64,000 bases of DNA from contig NZ_AULW01000030.1 in assembly GCF_000422485.1 (NCBI RefSeq), forward strand, positions 88,377-152,376. The letters are read 5' to 3'. The notes beneath the pieces were generated by a model. That model saw only the letters and a list, made by a program, of their open reading frames with translations. It was not told where the DNA came from and did no database searches. Shown one piece after another: positions 50,095 through 59,350 of the stretch (its first letter is position 1; each line of letters opens with the position of its first letter). This stretch comes from Paenibacillus pasadenensis DSM 19293 (lineage in GTDB: Bacteria; Bacillota; Bacilli; Paenibacillales; Paenibacillaceae). The position numbers and the translations under genes are program-made.

Positions 50095-51177
50095 CTACTG
50101 GATCTCTAGATAATCCAGGTAGACGTCCCAGGTTCCGTTGTCCGACGTGCACACGAGCTGGATCTCCTGATTGCCCGTGCCGTGGCTGACGTTCGAGATC
50201 GTGTAGACCGCGGGATTGCTGTCGCCGAAGTAGAACGTGCCCTTCGTGACGCCGCCGATCTTCAGGTCGACCCGCGCCATCGTCGAGTTGCTCGAAGCGC
50301 CTCTCAGCGAGAAGCTGTGCGTGCCGGTCGTAAAGTTCTGCGTATACTTCACCAGATCGTTGTTGGCATACAGCGCGACGCCGTTGAACGGCGAGCTGAT
50401 GTTCGACGCGTACTGGCCGCCCTTGGTCATCGCCTCGGCCTCCACCTTCGTGGCGGTTCCCGGCGTGCCTCCGCCCCCGCCTCCGCCGCTGCCGCCGATC
50501 GTCAGCGTATGGCTTGTCACGTTGGCGCTGCCGCTGCTCTGGTAGCCTTCGACGGTCAGCGCGACTTCGTACATCTTGCCCATCGTCATGCCGAGGCTTT
50601 CCCATTTCTTGAAATGCTCGCTGACCGAGATCGTGCCTCCTGAGCGCTTCGACTGGCGTACGCTCCAGTACTGCTTGAACGTCGCCGTGCCGATGATCGA
50701 CGGCTGGTTCACGCGCGTCGTCTCATAGATGTCGTAGGTCCCGCCGTCGACCGAGATCGTTCCCTTGAACGTGCCCGTCGGGCGGTACGTCCCCCAGTTG
50801 TCGACAATGTAGTACTCGACGAGCGGATCCTTCGTCCAGCCGTAGACGCACAGATAGGAGTTGCCGCCGGGATTGAACGTCGCGTTGTAGTTGATGGAAA
50901 TGTTGCCGAGCTGGCCGTGCGTCTTGGTCGAGTCGAACTTTTTGCCTTTGCGGAACAAGGCGTTGTTGATGCCGCTCCACTGGGCGCTGAACGTGCCGCC
51001 GCTGTTCAGCGTCATGCTCGTCGTGCCGGAGTCCTTCCACAGCTCGTAGTCGTAGCCGTCCTGCGTTCCGGTCTGGTTGGACGTGATGGTCGTCGCCGCA
51101 TGGGCGATGCTTGCGGGCAGCGCGAGCGCCAGGGAGAGCAGCAGCGTCAGGAATACCTTGGTCTTTCCGCGTTTCAT
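50095..51177 (-). CDS. Secreted GH11 endo-1,4-beta-xylanase with CBM36-like module
   Basis: 360 residues. The signal peptide ends near AHA (residue 27). The GH11 jelly-roll spans about 30-225 with nucleophile E121 ([10 protein letters not shown]) and acid/base E210 (EGYQSSG). A Gly-rich linker at about 228-238 leads to a C-terminal module (about 243-360, [13 protein letters not shown]) like CBM36, which binds xylan with calcium. The enzyme cuts xylan outside the cell. ATG 51177 has AAAGGAGG 9 bases upstream; the frame extends further upstream without one. A cre site overlaps its promoter. It probably stands alone, as no xylose genes are adjacent. Confidence 0.93.
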   Translation of the reverse strand: MKRGKTKVFLTLLLSLALALPASIAHAATTITSNQTGTQDGYDYELWKDSGTTSMTLNSGGTFSAQWSGINNALFRKGKKFDSTKTHGQLGNISINYNATFNPGGNSYLCVYGWTKDPLVEYYIVDNWGTYRPTGTFKGTISVDGGTYDIYETTRVNQPSIIGTATFKQYWSVRQSKRSGGTISVSEHFKKWESLGMTMGKMYEVALTVEGYQSSGSANVTSHTLTIGGSGGGGGGGTPGTATKVEAEAMTKGGQYASNISSPFNGVALYANNDLVKYTQNFTTGTHSFSLRGASSNSTMARVDLKIGGVTKGTFYFGDSNPAVYTISNVSHGTGNQEIQLVCTSDNGTWDVYLDYLEIQ

Positions 51178-51267
51178 TCGATCTTCCTCCTTTGAAATTG
51201 GGGTGCCTCCGTCCGGTTCGCTGTCCGTCCACAGCGAAAATTCGATCACGCCCTTTCCGTTCGATCT

Positions 51268-51283
51268 ATTGTAAGCGGTTGCA
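51268..51283 (-). promoter_or_regulatory. cre (CcpA) site over the xylanase -10 box
   Basis: TGTAAGCGGTTGCA (51270-51283) fits the catabolite-repression consensus TGNAARCGNWWWCA with one mismatch. The minus-strand TACAAT (51273-51268) is the likely -10 box of the xylanase gene and is covered by it. Confidence 0.65.
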
Positions 51284-51325
51284 TAAATGATTTTAGCAGA
51301 GCCTTCTTTCGCCCGGCACCCGATT

Positions 51326-51354
51326 AAGTTTAGCTTTTACCCCAAAAAGTTTAG
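51326..51354. repeat. AAGTTTAG direct repeats upstream of the xylanase gene
   Basis: AAGTTTAG at 51326-51333 and 51347-51354, 21 bases apart (two helical turns), in an AT-rich stretch. The layout is that of a direct-repeat activator site such as a YesN-type regulator might use. The rest of 51178-51702 holds the promoter, this repeat, a GACACCT..AGGTGTC hairpin at 51593-51608 and a terminator; I see no gene. Confidence 0.45.
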
Positions 51355-51646
51355 TCTTTTTCCAGAAAAATCCGTTCGACGAATCGCTCTTGCGGAAGAC
51401 GGAAAGGAAATCCTTGAAATAGCTCATGGGCCGACTTCCTCTGCCGCAGGGCTTGGATGAAAGTCGTTTTCCGAAATCCAGCGGGCGAGCTTGCTCGAAT
51501 CGGTGACAGCGGAACACAGCTTTTCTATCGTGGTCTTAAAGGAGAAATGCATGGATAACGACAGGCTCATTCCAAATCCGCTTCCTCAATTAGACACCTT
51601 TAGGTGTCGGTTTGAGTGTGGGGCACCGTTTGGAGTCCTGTCAATT

Positions 51647-51673
51647 AAAAAAATCCCTTTTTCAAGGGATTTT
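51647..51673 (-). terminator. Terminator of the DUF1801/UvrA-like operon
   Basis: AAAATCCCTT pairs with AAGGGATTTT, with a T-run on the minus strand. Confidence 0.8.
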
Positions 51674-51702
51674 CATGGAGCGGCAGAAGGGCCGCCTGCG
51701 CT

Positions 51703-52101
51703 TTATTTGCGCCAGAACGTCGTGCAGTCGGCCTTGTCCTCGATGTTGAAGGCGATGATCCGTTCCAGCAGCGGATAATCGACCGGGCGGCCCCACTTGA
51801 AGCGGATCAAGCCCTTCGTATGATCATGCTTGGACTCGACGATCTCCTCCAGGAAGCGATTCATGGCCGCCTCCTCGGGAGCGACAGCCAGATGCTGCTT
51901 GGATGCGCTGAACCCGATGATGAACGTCTCGTGATCGGTGAACATCGGCTGGTTCCAGGCGATCTTCGGCTGCAGCTGCGGGAACGTTGCCGCCACCCAG
52001 GCCAGCGCCTCCTCCATCTGCTCCCGATGGTCCGGCCGGTCGATCCCCGCGATATAGGCCTCGAATGCTTCCAATCCGTTCTCCTCCCTCCGCTCCTTCA
52101 T
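51703..52101 (-). CDS. DUF1801 (YdhG-type) protein
   Basis: 132 residues, matching DUF1801/YdhG proteins (frataxin-like fold, sometimes called iron chaperones). PKIAWNQPMFTDHETFIIGFSASKQHLA is the core block. The start overlaps the stop of the UvrA-like gene on the same strand, so it is the last gene of a two-gene unit. Role uncertain. Confidence 0.85.
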   Translation of the reverse strand: MKERREENGLEAFEAYIAGIDRPDHREQMEEALAWVAATFPQLQPKIAWNQPMFTDHETFIIGFSASKQHLAVAPEEAAMNRFLEEIVESKHDHTKGLIRFKWGRPVDYPLLERIIAFNIEDKADCTTFWRK

Positions 52102-54356
52102 CCTTGCAAATACTTCCCGGTGATCGACCGTTCCTCCCGAACCATCGCGGCAGGCGGTCCTTCGAATACGACCTCCCCGCCCATGCTGCCTCCGTCCGGC
52201 CCCATGTCGACGATCCAGTCCGCCTGGCTGATCACTTCGAGGTTGTGCTCGATGACGATGACCGTATTGCCGGCATCGACAAGCCGATTCATGATGTCCA
52301 GCAGATGCCCGATATCGGACATGTGCAGTCCCGTCGTCGGCTCGTCCATCACATAGATGCTGCCTTTCTTATGCAGCTCGCTCGCCAGCTTGATCCGCTG
52401 GCATTCGCCGCCGGAGAGCGTGCTGAGCGGCTGACCGAGCGTGATGTAGCCGAGCCCGACGTCGCTCATGGCCCGCAGCTTCCGCACGACCTCCTTCAGC
52501 TGGAAAAACGCCAGCGCCTGCTCCACGGTCATCTCCAGCACGTCGGCGATCGACTTGCCGTCGAGCTTGTAGCCGAGCACCTCTTCCTTGAACCGCTTGC
52601 CGCCGCATGCCTCGCAAGGCAGCTTCACGCTGTCGAGGTAGGCGAGATCCGCATACACGACGCCGAGGCCCTGACAGTTCTCGCAGGCGCCTTTGGAGTT
52701 GAAGCTGAACAAGCCCGGGCTGACCTTGTTCGCGGAAGCGAACGCCTTGCGGACATCGTCCATGATGCCCGTATACGTCGCCGGATTCGAGCGGGTGGAC
52801 ACGCCGACCGCCGACTGGTCGATGATGATCGCATCCTCATGCTGCCGGAGAAAGACGTCATGGATGAGCGTGCTCTTGCCGGAGCCGGCGACGCCTGTGA
52901 CGACCGTCAGCACGCCGGCGGGAATGTCGACGCTCACGTTTTTCAAATTATGAAGCGACGCCTGGCGCACAGGCAGCGCGCCCGACGGCTTGCGGACGTC
53001 CTGCTTCAGCCGGAGCGGCCGCTTCATGAACCGGCCGGTGAGCGTGCCCGATTCCAGGAGGCCGTCATAGCTGCCCTCGTAGACGATGCTGCCGCCTCGG
53101 CTGCCCGCGTGAGGGCCGACATCGACGATATGGTCGGCGATCCGGATCACGTCGGGATCATGCTCGACGACGAGGACGGTATTGCCTTTGTCGCGCAGCT
53201 TGCGCAGCAGCTCGTTCAGCCGATGCACGTCGCGCGGATGCAGGCCGACGCTCGGCTCGTCGAATATATACGTCACATCCACCAGGCTGCCGCTCAGATG
53301 CTTCACCATCTTGACGCGCTGCGACTCGCCGCCGGACAGCGTGTCCGTCTCGCGGTCGAGCGTCAAGTAGCCGAGTCCGATGTCCGTCAGATGCTGCAGG
53401 CGCTCCGCCAGCGCTCGCACGACGGGCGCGGCGGCAGGGTCGTCGATCTCCCGCACGACGCGGATGAGCCGGCTCGCTTCCATCGCGGACATCTCGGCGA
53501 TGTTCAGCCCGTTGATCCGGCAGGCGAGCGCAGCCGCATTCAGCCTGGCGCCGCGGCAGCCGGAGCAGGGACCTTCCGCGATATACGGAGTCACCGCGCG
53601 CTGCGTGCGCTCGGACATTGTCTTGATGTCGCGCTTGATGTACTTGTTGGTGAATTTCTCGATGAAGCCTTCCACGGTCAAATTCATCGTCTTGCCGCCG
53701 AACTGCACCTCGACCTTCTTGGCCTTGCCGTACAGCAGCTGGTCCAGCTCCTCCGGCTCGTAGTCGTCCAGCTTTTTGTCGGGGTCGAACGAGCCGTATT
53801 GCAGCAGCATCGACCACTCCCAGCTGTCGACGGCGTAGTCGGGCAGTTGGATGGCGCCTTCCTTCAGCGATTTCGACATGTCGACCGCCTTGTCCATATC
53901 GACGCCGAGCTTGCGGCCGAGACCGCTGCATTCGGGACACATGCCTTGCGGATCGTTGAACGAGAACCGGTTGACCGGTCCGACATGAGGCTGTCCGATC
54001 CGCGAGAACAGCAGCCGGACGATCGGCGAGATGTCGGTGATCGTGCCCAGCGTGGAGTGGGAGCCGCCGCCGAGCCGCTTCTGGTCGACGATGACCGCCA
54101 TGCTTAGATTTTGAATATCATCGGCGTCGGGTTGAGGGTACTTCGGAAGGAAGTTGCGCACGAACATGCTGAAGTTCTCGTTCAGCAAGCGCTGGGACTC
54201 GGAGGCGATCGTATCGAAAACGATCGAGGACTTGCCGGAGCCGGATACCCCGGTGAAAATGGTGATCTTTCGTTTGGGAATGCTGAGCGTGACGTTCTTG
54301 AGGTTGTTTTCGCGCGCGCCTGAGATGAGGATATGCTCCTGGCTCGGACTGTTCAT
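52098..54356 (-). CDS. Short UvrA-like ABC ATPase (class IIa type)
   Basis: 752 residues against about 950 in canonical UvrA. Two ABC modules are present: Walker A GVSGSGKSS near residue 38 and GVAGSGKST near 492; signatures LSGGESQR and LSGGECQR; a C-CxxC zinc site in CPECSGLG, CSGCRGAR and CENCQGLG-CEACGGKR. The UvrB-binding domain region is reduced. Such short UvrA paralogues occur in drug-resistance settings (DrrC-like) and can remove DNA-binding drugs. ATG 54356 has AAGGCGG upstream. It is coupled to the DUF1801 gene. Confidence 0.88.
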   Translation of the reverse strand: MNSPSQEHILISGARENNLKNVTLSIPKRKITIFTGVSGSGKSSIVFDTIASESQRLLNENFSMFVRNFLPKYPQPDADDIQNLSMAVIVDQKRLGGGSHSTLGTITDISPIVRLLFSRIGQPHVGPVNRFSFNDPQGMCPECSGLGRKLGVDMDKAVDMSKSLKEGAIQLPDYAVDSWEWSMLLQYGSFDPDKKLDDYEPEELDQLLYGKAKKVEVQFGGKTMNLTVEGFIEKFTNKYIKRDIKTMSERTQRAVTPYIAEGPCSGCRGARLNAAALACRINGLNIAEMSAMEASRLIRVVREIDDPAAAPVVRALAERLQHLTDIGLGYLTLDRETDTLSGGESQRVKMVKHLSGSLVDVTYIFDEPSVGLHPRDVHRLNELLRKLRDKGNTVLVVEHDPDVIRIADHIVDVGPHAGSRGGSIVYEGSYDGLLESGTLTGRFMKRPLRLKQDVRKPSGALPVRQASLHNLKNVSVDIPAGVLTVVTGVAGSGKSTLIHDVFLRQHEDAIIIDQSAVGVSTRSNPATYTGIMDDVRKAFASANKVSPGLFSFNSKGACENCQGLGVVYADLAYLDSVKLPCEACGGKRFKEEVLGYKLDGKSIADVLEMTVEQALAFFQLKEVVRKLRAMSDVGLGYITLGQPLSTLSGGECQRIKLASELHKKGSIYVMDEPTTGLHMSDIGHLLDIMNRLVDAGNTVIVIEHNLEVISQADWIVDMGPDGGSMGGEVVFEGPPAAMVREERSITGKYLQG

Positions 54357-54477
54357 GCATGACCGCCTTTCAATCGGGAATGGTAGCTGAGGCATCACCC
54401 CTTATCCTACCATCGCAGCGGCATCGAGGGAAGCCGTCCGAATCGAACCGAGCGCAAGCGCCGGCTTGCATCCGCAT

Positions 54478-54511
54478 AAAAAATCCGGCGGAGCCGAGGG
54501 CTTCGCCGGAT
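54478..54511 (-). terminator. Terminator of the His-rich PadR gene
   Basis: ATCCGGCG pairs with CGCCGGAT, and the minus-strand T-run follows (54483-54478). Confidence 0.75.
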
Positions 54512-54552
54512 CTGGTCTTCTTGAGCTTGGCTGGCCCGCAGGCAGCCGGCCT

Positions 54553-55257
54553 TCAGGCAGGATCGGCGTCCGAGCCGTCGCCGGCCTTCGGCGCCGGCTT
54601 CGATGCCGGCTCCAGCAAGCCGTCCAGCTCCCGCTCGAGCCGCTCCATGAGCGCCCGGAATTCGGCGGTCGAGGCCGATTCCGGCTGCAGGCGGGCGCTT
54701 TGGTTCAACGCCGCCAGCTTCTGGATGACCGCCGGATGCTCGCCCATGAGCTCCCTCAGCGCCAGCTTGCCGCGCCTCGGTTCATGCCGCTCCCGATGCT
54801 CGAATTCCCGGCCGCCGCGTCCACGGTAGCTCCAGCCTTCGCCCTCGCGCGATTCCTCGCCGCCGCTTCTCTCGCGAAGCGCGGCCTCGCCCTGCTCCGT
54901 GATGTGGTACAGCTTCTTGCCGTCCGCATCGGTATAGCCTGCCAGCTGCATGTCCTCGAGCAGCTGCAGGTTCGGATAGATCGAGCCGGCGCTTGGGCTG
55001 TACAGCCCGCCGGTGCGCTCCTCCATCTCCTTGATCAGCTGGTAGCCGTGCTTCGGCCCGGTCTTCAGCAGCTCCAGCAACGCAAACTTGAACTCGCCCC
55101 GCTCGAAGAAGCGCCGCTTGCCCTCGCCCCGTCCGCCGCCGAAGCCGCCTCCATGCGGATGGAACGGATGGCCGCGGTGATGCCAGGCCCGCCCGCCGTG
55201 ATCCTTGCCGCCGAAGCGGCCACGATGCCAGCCATGCCTGCCATGCTCATGTCGCAT
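54553..55257 (-). CDS. PadR-family regulator with His-rich N-terminal extension
   Basis: 234 residues. The first 50 residues are unusually rich in His and Gly (MRHEHGRHGWHRGRFGG..., 12 His in 42). The PadR winged helix follows (FKFALLELLKTGPKHGYQLIKEMEER; SPSAGSIYPNLQLLED), then a charged dimerisation tail. The His-rich part may bind Ni, Zn or Cu, which would make this a metal-responsive PadR; that is inference. ATG 55257 has GGAGG 8 bases upstream. Two palindromic operators overlap the promoter. Confidence 0.85.
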   Translation of the reverse strand: MRHEHGRHGWHRGRFGGKDHGGRAWHHRGHPFHPHGGGFGGGRGEGKRRFFERGEFKFALLELLKTGPKHGYQLIKEMEERTGGLYSPSAGSIYPNLQLLEDMQLAGYTDADGKKLYHITEQGEAALRERSGGEESREGEGWSYRGRGGREFEHRERHEPRRGKLALRELMGEHPAVIQKLAALNQSARLQPESASTAEFRALMERLERELDGLLEPASKPAPKAGDGSDADPA

Positions 55258-55272
55258 CCAAATCGCCTCCAA

Positions 55273-55324
55273 TACGATATATCGTAACAACCTCAGTTTA
55301 ATACGATATATCGCATTGTGTCAA
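55273..55324 (-). promoter_or_regulatory. PadR promoter with two 14-bp palindromic operators
   Basis: TACGATATATCGTA (55273-55286, perfect palindrome) and TACGATATATCGCA (55302-55315) are 29 bases apart. On the minus strand TTGACA is the -35 (55324-55319), and the second operator falls within the spacer to the -10 region. Strong signs of autorepression. Confidence 0.75.
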
Positions 55325-55358
55325 GCGATCGCGGTCAGCCTTCTGTCCCGCCGATACG

Positions 55359-55434
55359 AAAAAGCCCGGCCAGGGCGGCAAGGTCATCGAGTCAAGCTTA
55401 ACTTGATGACCTTGCCGAGGCGGCCGAGCTTTTT
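55359..55434 (-). terminator. Long hairpin terminator of the MFS gene
   Basis: Nearly perfect long stem from AAAAAGCCCGGCC to its partner near GGCCGAGCTTTTT with a central AAG-CTTAA-CTT. On the minus strand the T-run follows the stem. Confidence 0.75.
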
Positions 55435-55596
55435 CGCATATCCAATGAGATTCTATTGCTTTTGAGTGACCTGGGCTTTTACCGATGAAGAATTTTCCTC
55501 AATACCGTATTCCCTTCGGCTCTGGGACCGAATACATCCGGGATGACCATTGTGGCCTGAAACTTTTCCATGAGGCAAGGTAGAGTTTGATTTTAA

Positions 55597-56790
55597 TCAG
55601 GTCCGTCCGGCAGCCTTCATCGCGAGCCGAGCGTTCAGCCGCTCCGAGCAGAGCCACATCGCCGCCGCGGAGAGCAGCAGGTAGGCCGGCAGCAGGCTGA
55701 CTGCGAACGTGCCGGCGATCAGGCCGAACAGCGGCGGCAGCAGCGTGCTGCCCGTGTAGGCGACGGCCATCTGGTAGCCGATGATCGTCTGCGCCGGTCC
55801 CGAGCCGAAGCGAGCCGGCGTCTCGTGCAGCATGCACGGGAAGATCGGCGCGAGGCCGAGGCCGATGACGATGAAGCCGGCGAGCGAAAAGACCGGCGGC
55901 AGCGGCGCGAGCAGCAGCAGCGTGCCGACGAGGGCGAGCGCCTGGCCGCCGCGGATGAGCGAGCGGTTGCTGATCCGCACCGTCAGGAAGCCGGTCAGGA
56001 AGCGGCCGACGGTAATGCCCCCATAATAGAAGGAAATCCATTTGGCCGCCTCGTCCGAGGCGAAGCCTTTCGTGCCGACGAGATAGCTGCTGCCCCATAG
56101 GCCGAGCGTCGCCTCCACCCCGCAGTAGAACAGGAACGAGCCGAGCGCGAGCTTGACGCCGGGCAGGCGGATCGGCTTCACGGCCGCTCCGGACGATACG
56201 GTCAAGTCGCTGGCTTCGTCGGCGCCTTCCCCCTGTCGGGAACGGGCGACTTTTTTCCAAAGCGGCAGCGAGGCGAGCAGCACGGCGACGAGACCAAGCT
56301 GCAGGTACGCGACATGGGCGTATCCGTCGCGCCAATCGCCGCCCTGGATCGCCTGCGCCATGATGACCGGGCCAAGCGTGGCGCCGACGCCCCAGAAGCT
56401 GTGCAGCCAGCTCATATGGCGCGCGGCGTAGTTGGCGGCGACATAGTGGTTCAGGCCGGCGTCGACCGCGCCTGCCCCGAGTCCGAGCGGTATTGCGAAC
56501 AGCGCCAGCCAGCCCCAGCCGGGCGAAAAGGCGAAGCCGAGCAGCGCGAGCGCCGTCATCGCGACGCTGACCAGCGTGACAGCGCCTGTGCCGAAGCGGC
56601 CGATGAGCCGGCCCGTCGCCAGGCTCGAGAGGATCGTGCCGACCGTAATCGTCATGGACAGCAGGCCCGCCGCTCCGAGCGGCGCCCCGAGCGGACCGTG
56701 CATCGCCGGCCAGGCGGCGCCGAGCAGCGAGTCCGGCAGGCCGAGGCTGATGAACGCGAGATAGATGATGAGTAGAAAAAAGGTAGCCAT
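55597..56790 (-). CDS. MFS transporter (FucP/YfkF-like)
   Basis: 397 residues with 12 predicted transmembrane helices. The N-terminal half has GLPDSLLGAAWPAMHG and the middle loop is hydrophilic (RSRQGEGADEASD), typical of MFS. The overall pattern resembles sugar-type MFS proteins (FucP and YfkF). The ATG at 56790 has AGGAG about 10 bases upstream. Monocistronic. Substrate unknown. Confidence 0.85.
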   Translation of the reverse strand: MATFFLLIIYLAFISLGLPDSLLGAAWPAMHGPLGAPLGAAGLLSMTITVGTILSSLATGRLIGRFGTGAVTLVSVAMTALALLGFAFSPGWGWLALFAIPLGLGAGAVDAGLNHYVAANYAARHMSWLHSFWGVGATLGPVIMAQAIQGGDWRDGYAHVAYLQLGLVAVLLASLPLWKKVARSRQGEGADEASDLTVSSGAAVKPIRLPGVKLALGSFLFYCGVEATLGLWGSSYLVGTKGFASDEAAKWISFYYGGITVGRFLTGFLTVRISNRSLIRGGQALALVGTLLLLAPLPPVFSLAGFIVIGLGLAPIFPCMLHETPARFGSGPAQTIIGYQMAVAYTGSTLLPPLFGLIAGTFAVSLLPAYLLLSAAAMWLCSERLNARLAMKAAGRT

Positions 56791-56885
56791 GATGCGTTGT
56801 TCTCCTGTCGGCATAGGATCGTGAAGCTTTTTTCAGTTTGGACCTTCCCGCCCGGTTTGATCAAGCGTTTTTTGCCGATGCGCGC

Positions 56886-56918
56886 AAAAAAGCCGTTTCC
56901 GCTCGTGCGGAAACGGCT
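56886..56918 (-). terminator. Terminator of the efeUOB operon
   Basis: AGCCGTTTCCGC / GCGGAAACGGCT with a 4-base loop, then T6 on the minus strand. Confidence 0.9.
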
Positions 56919-56934
56919 GCACCGGACGCGTACA

Positions 56935-58164
56935 TCAGCCCTCCAGCAGCGCCTGTCCGATATACCGCCCCTCCCGGATGCCGCCTGGAATTGCGAACAG
57001 CGCCGATGCGGTATGCTGCGTGTACTCGTTCAAGCGGTCCCGCGACTGCATGAGGCGCAGCATCGGCACGAACTGCCGGCGCGGGCTTTGCTGGTAGCTG
57101 AGAAAGAGCAGCCCGGCGTCAAGCTGCCCGGTTCGAGGATCGACTGCTCCGGCGTAGGAGAATGCGCGTCGATGGATGAGCTGCCCGGACTGCTTCGCAA
57201 GCGCGACATGGGAGTCGGGAGGCAGCCGGTCGGACTGCGGTGGATCGAATTCGTCCGTGCTTCCATAGGCGGCGCCGGACGCCTTGAAGCGGCCGAACGT
57301 ATCCTGCTGCGCCTGCAGCGAGCTGCGATCCCATACCTCCAGCAGCATGCGGATTTTGCGGTAAGCCAAGTACGTCCCTCCCTGCATCCATGCCGGCTCC
57401 CCCGCTCCGGCCCACACGACCTGGCGCCGCCCTTCCTCGCTGTCATGCAGCCGGTTCGCCGTGCCGTCCTTGAAGCCGAACAGGTTGCGCGGCGTGCCGC
57501 CTCCGGACGGAGAGCGCAGGAAGCCCTCCTCGATCCAGACGAGCGTGGCCGTGCCGGAAGCGAGGCGGATGAGATTGCGTACAGCATGGAAAGCGACCTG
57601 CGGGTCGTCGGCGCAAGCCTGGACGACAATGTCGCCGGCCTCGAATGCCGGATCGAGGTGATCGCCGGGCATGGACGGGATCGGTTCTAGCTCGGCGGGC
57701 CTGCGGGAGTCGAGGCCGAAGCGGTCCTTTCCGCCTTGAAGGAACAAAGTCGGTCCGAAGCCGAACGTCAGCGTCAGCCGGGCCAGATCCAGATCGAAAG
57801 CTTCCCCGGTATCTACGGGAGGCAGCTGATCGTTGCCGCTGTCCTGACGCCATCGTCCTGCCGTCCGCTGCGAGGCGAACTTCGTCCACTCCCGCAGCAT
57901 CCGCGACAGCTCCTCCCTTCGGCTGGCGACGACGCGAAACGCAGCCAGCACGAGAAAGCTTTGCTGGGGCGTGACGATGCCGGACTGATGCTCGCCATAG
58001 AAAGGAAGCGGCTCGTCCGCTCCGGCGGTGCCGGAAGCCGCGCCCCTGCCGATCGCTCCCAAAACCGCGCCCGCTCCCCCGCCGCCGATCGCCAGCGCCG
58101 CACCCGCGACGGCCGACAGCTTGAGGAAGTCGCGGCGCGACAGCGGCTGTCGGTCGCCGGTCAT
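56935..58164 (-). CDS. efeB: Dyp-type heme peroxidase EfeB
   Basis: 409 residues. A Tat signal (SRRDFLKLSA near residue 9) sends it out folded. The Dyp-type peroxidase domain follows, with a GFKDGTAN block (Dyp-type GxxDG) near residue 230 and the proximal-His region near QHTAS at the end. In the Efe system it oxidises Fe2+ for uptake, or releases iron from heme, at the outer surface. The start overlaps the efeO stop (ATGA). Last gene of the operon. Confidence 0.92.
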   Translation of the reverse strand: MTGDRQPLSRRDFLKLSAVAGAALAIGGGGAGAVLGAIGRGAASGTAGADEPLPFYGEHQSGIVTPQQSFLVLAAFRVVASRREELSRMLREWTKFASQRTAGRWRQDSGNDQLPPVDTGEAFDLDLARLTLTFGFGPTLFLQGGKDRFGLDSRRPAELEPIPSMPGDHLDPAFEAGDIVVQACADDPQVAFHAVRNLIRLASGTATLVWIEEGFLRSPSGGGTPRNLFGFKDGTANRLHDSEEGRRQVVWAGAGEPAWMQGGTYLAYRKIRMLLEVWDRSSLQAQQDTFGRFKASGAAYGSTDEFDPPQSDRLPPDSHVALAKQSGQLIHRRAFSYAGAVDPRTGQLDAGLLFLSYQQSPRRQFVPMLRLMQSRDRLNEYTQHTASALFAIPGGIREGRYIGQALLEG

Positions 58165-59312
58165 CCGAGCAGGCCCGCCGTCTGCGTCATGGAGTCGGAC
58201 AAGCCGCTCAGCTTGTCGCTGATCGCACGGATCTGCTCGGTCGTCAGCTTGTCGTAGGCGATGTAGCCGTCGCCTTCCCGATGCGAGAGGAGCAGAGCTT
58301 CCATGTCCTGGAACTGAGCGTCGAGCCTCGAGGCCAGCTCCGGATCATGCTCGTTGAGCGCAGGGATGATCGCCAGATAGACCGTCTTCGATCCGTTCAC
58401 GTTCGCGGCCAGATCGACGAGATCGGTCTTCGAGTAGATCTCCTCCTCGCCGGTTATTTTCGAGGTGGCGGCTTCGTTGATCAGCTCGATGGAGCCGGCG
58501 ACCATCGTCTTGGCGTCCAGCTTGATGGCCTTCACTTTTTCTGCGAGCTCCTTCGTATCGGCGACGAGCTGATCGGCGTAGACGCTCATGCCGTCTAGCG
58601 AGCCGTCGGCCCAGAGCGCTTTCTCGATCCGGTGGTAGCCGGTCCATTCGCTCTCGTCCTCGACATCGGCCAGCCTGGCGTCGATGCGCGGATCGAGATC
58701 GCCGAAGCTTTCCGCGACCGGCTCGATCGTCTCGAAATAGACGCGCGCCTTGACGTACTCCGCCTTGGCCCGCTCCATGTCGCCGGACTTGACTGCCTCC
58801 GCGAAAATGGCGGTCGCTGCGGCTAGAGCATCCGCCTGCTCCTTGACGAACGTCTCGTAGCCGGCAACCGCCTGATCGAGCAGCTCCGAGGAGGACGCTT
58901 TCGACGGCTCCGCCCGTTCCAGGCGGTCCAGCGCCTGCATCAGGCTGCGCGCCGACTGGCCGAGCTCGCCGAAGTCGATCTTGTCGTAGGCGGAGGCCGA
59001 GAAGACCGGCATTTCATATTTCTCCACCTCCGTGTACTCCAGCGGGAACGTCTGGCGAACCGCATTTTCGTAGGAAAGCCACTGATCGTTGATTTCCTTG
59101 CCGAGCCGCTTCGTTTCGTCCGCATTTCGGTCGTCGATCGCCTTTTGCAGCTTTTCGGTCTCGATCTTCAGCTTGGCGGTGCTGCTCTTAATCGAGTCGA
59201 GCGGTTCGACCGCTCCGCCGGCTTCGTTCTTGCCCCCATTGCCGGAGCAGGCGGACATCAGCAGCAGGCCGCCCAAGCAGAGAGCGGCCCAAGTACGGGA
59301 ATGAGTAGACAT
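58161..59312 (-). CDS. efeO: EfeO iron-binding lipoprotein (M75 family)
   Basis: 383 residues. Signal peptide with lipobox LMSAC near residue 22. The N-terminal part is a cupredoxin-free EfeO-type helical region, and the M75 peptidase-like domain carries GYHRIEKALW (HxxE). It captures iron outside the membrane and passes it to EfeU. ATG 59312 has AAGGAG 8-9 bases upstream; a longer open frame upstream has no site. Overlaps efeB by ATGA. Confidence 0.9.
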   Translation of the reverse strand: MSTHSRTWAALCLGGLLLMSACSGNGGKNEAGGAVEPLDSIKSSTAKLKIETEKLQKAIDDRNADETKRLGKEINDQWLSYENAVRQTFPLEYTEVEKYEMPVFSASAYDKIDFGELGQSARSLMQALDRLERAEPSKASSSELLDQAVAGYETFVKEQADALAAATAIFAEAVKSGDMERAKAEYVKARVYFETIEPVAESFGDLDPRIDARLADVEDESEWTGYHRIEKALWADGSLDGMSVYADQLVADTKELAEKVKAIKLDAKTMVAGSIELINEAATSKITGEEEIYSKTDLVDLAANVNGSKTVYLAIIPALNEHDPELASRLDAQFQDMEALLLSHREGDGYIAYDKLTTEQIRAISDKLSGLSDSMTQTAGLLG

Positions 59313-59350
59313 GCAGCAATTCTCCTTTGAGTCGTATTGTTCGTTGGCGA

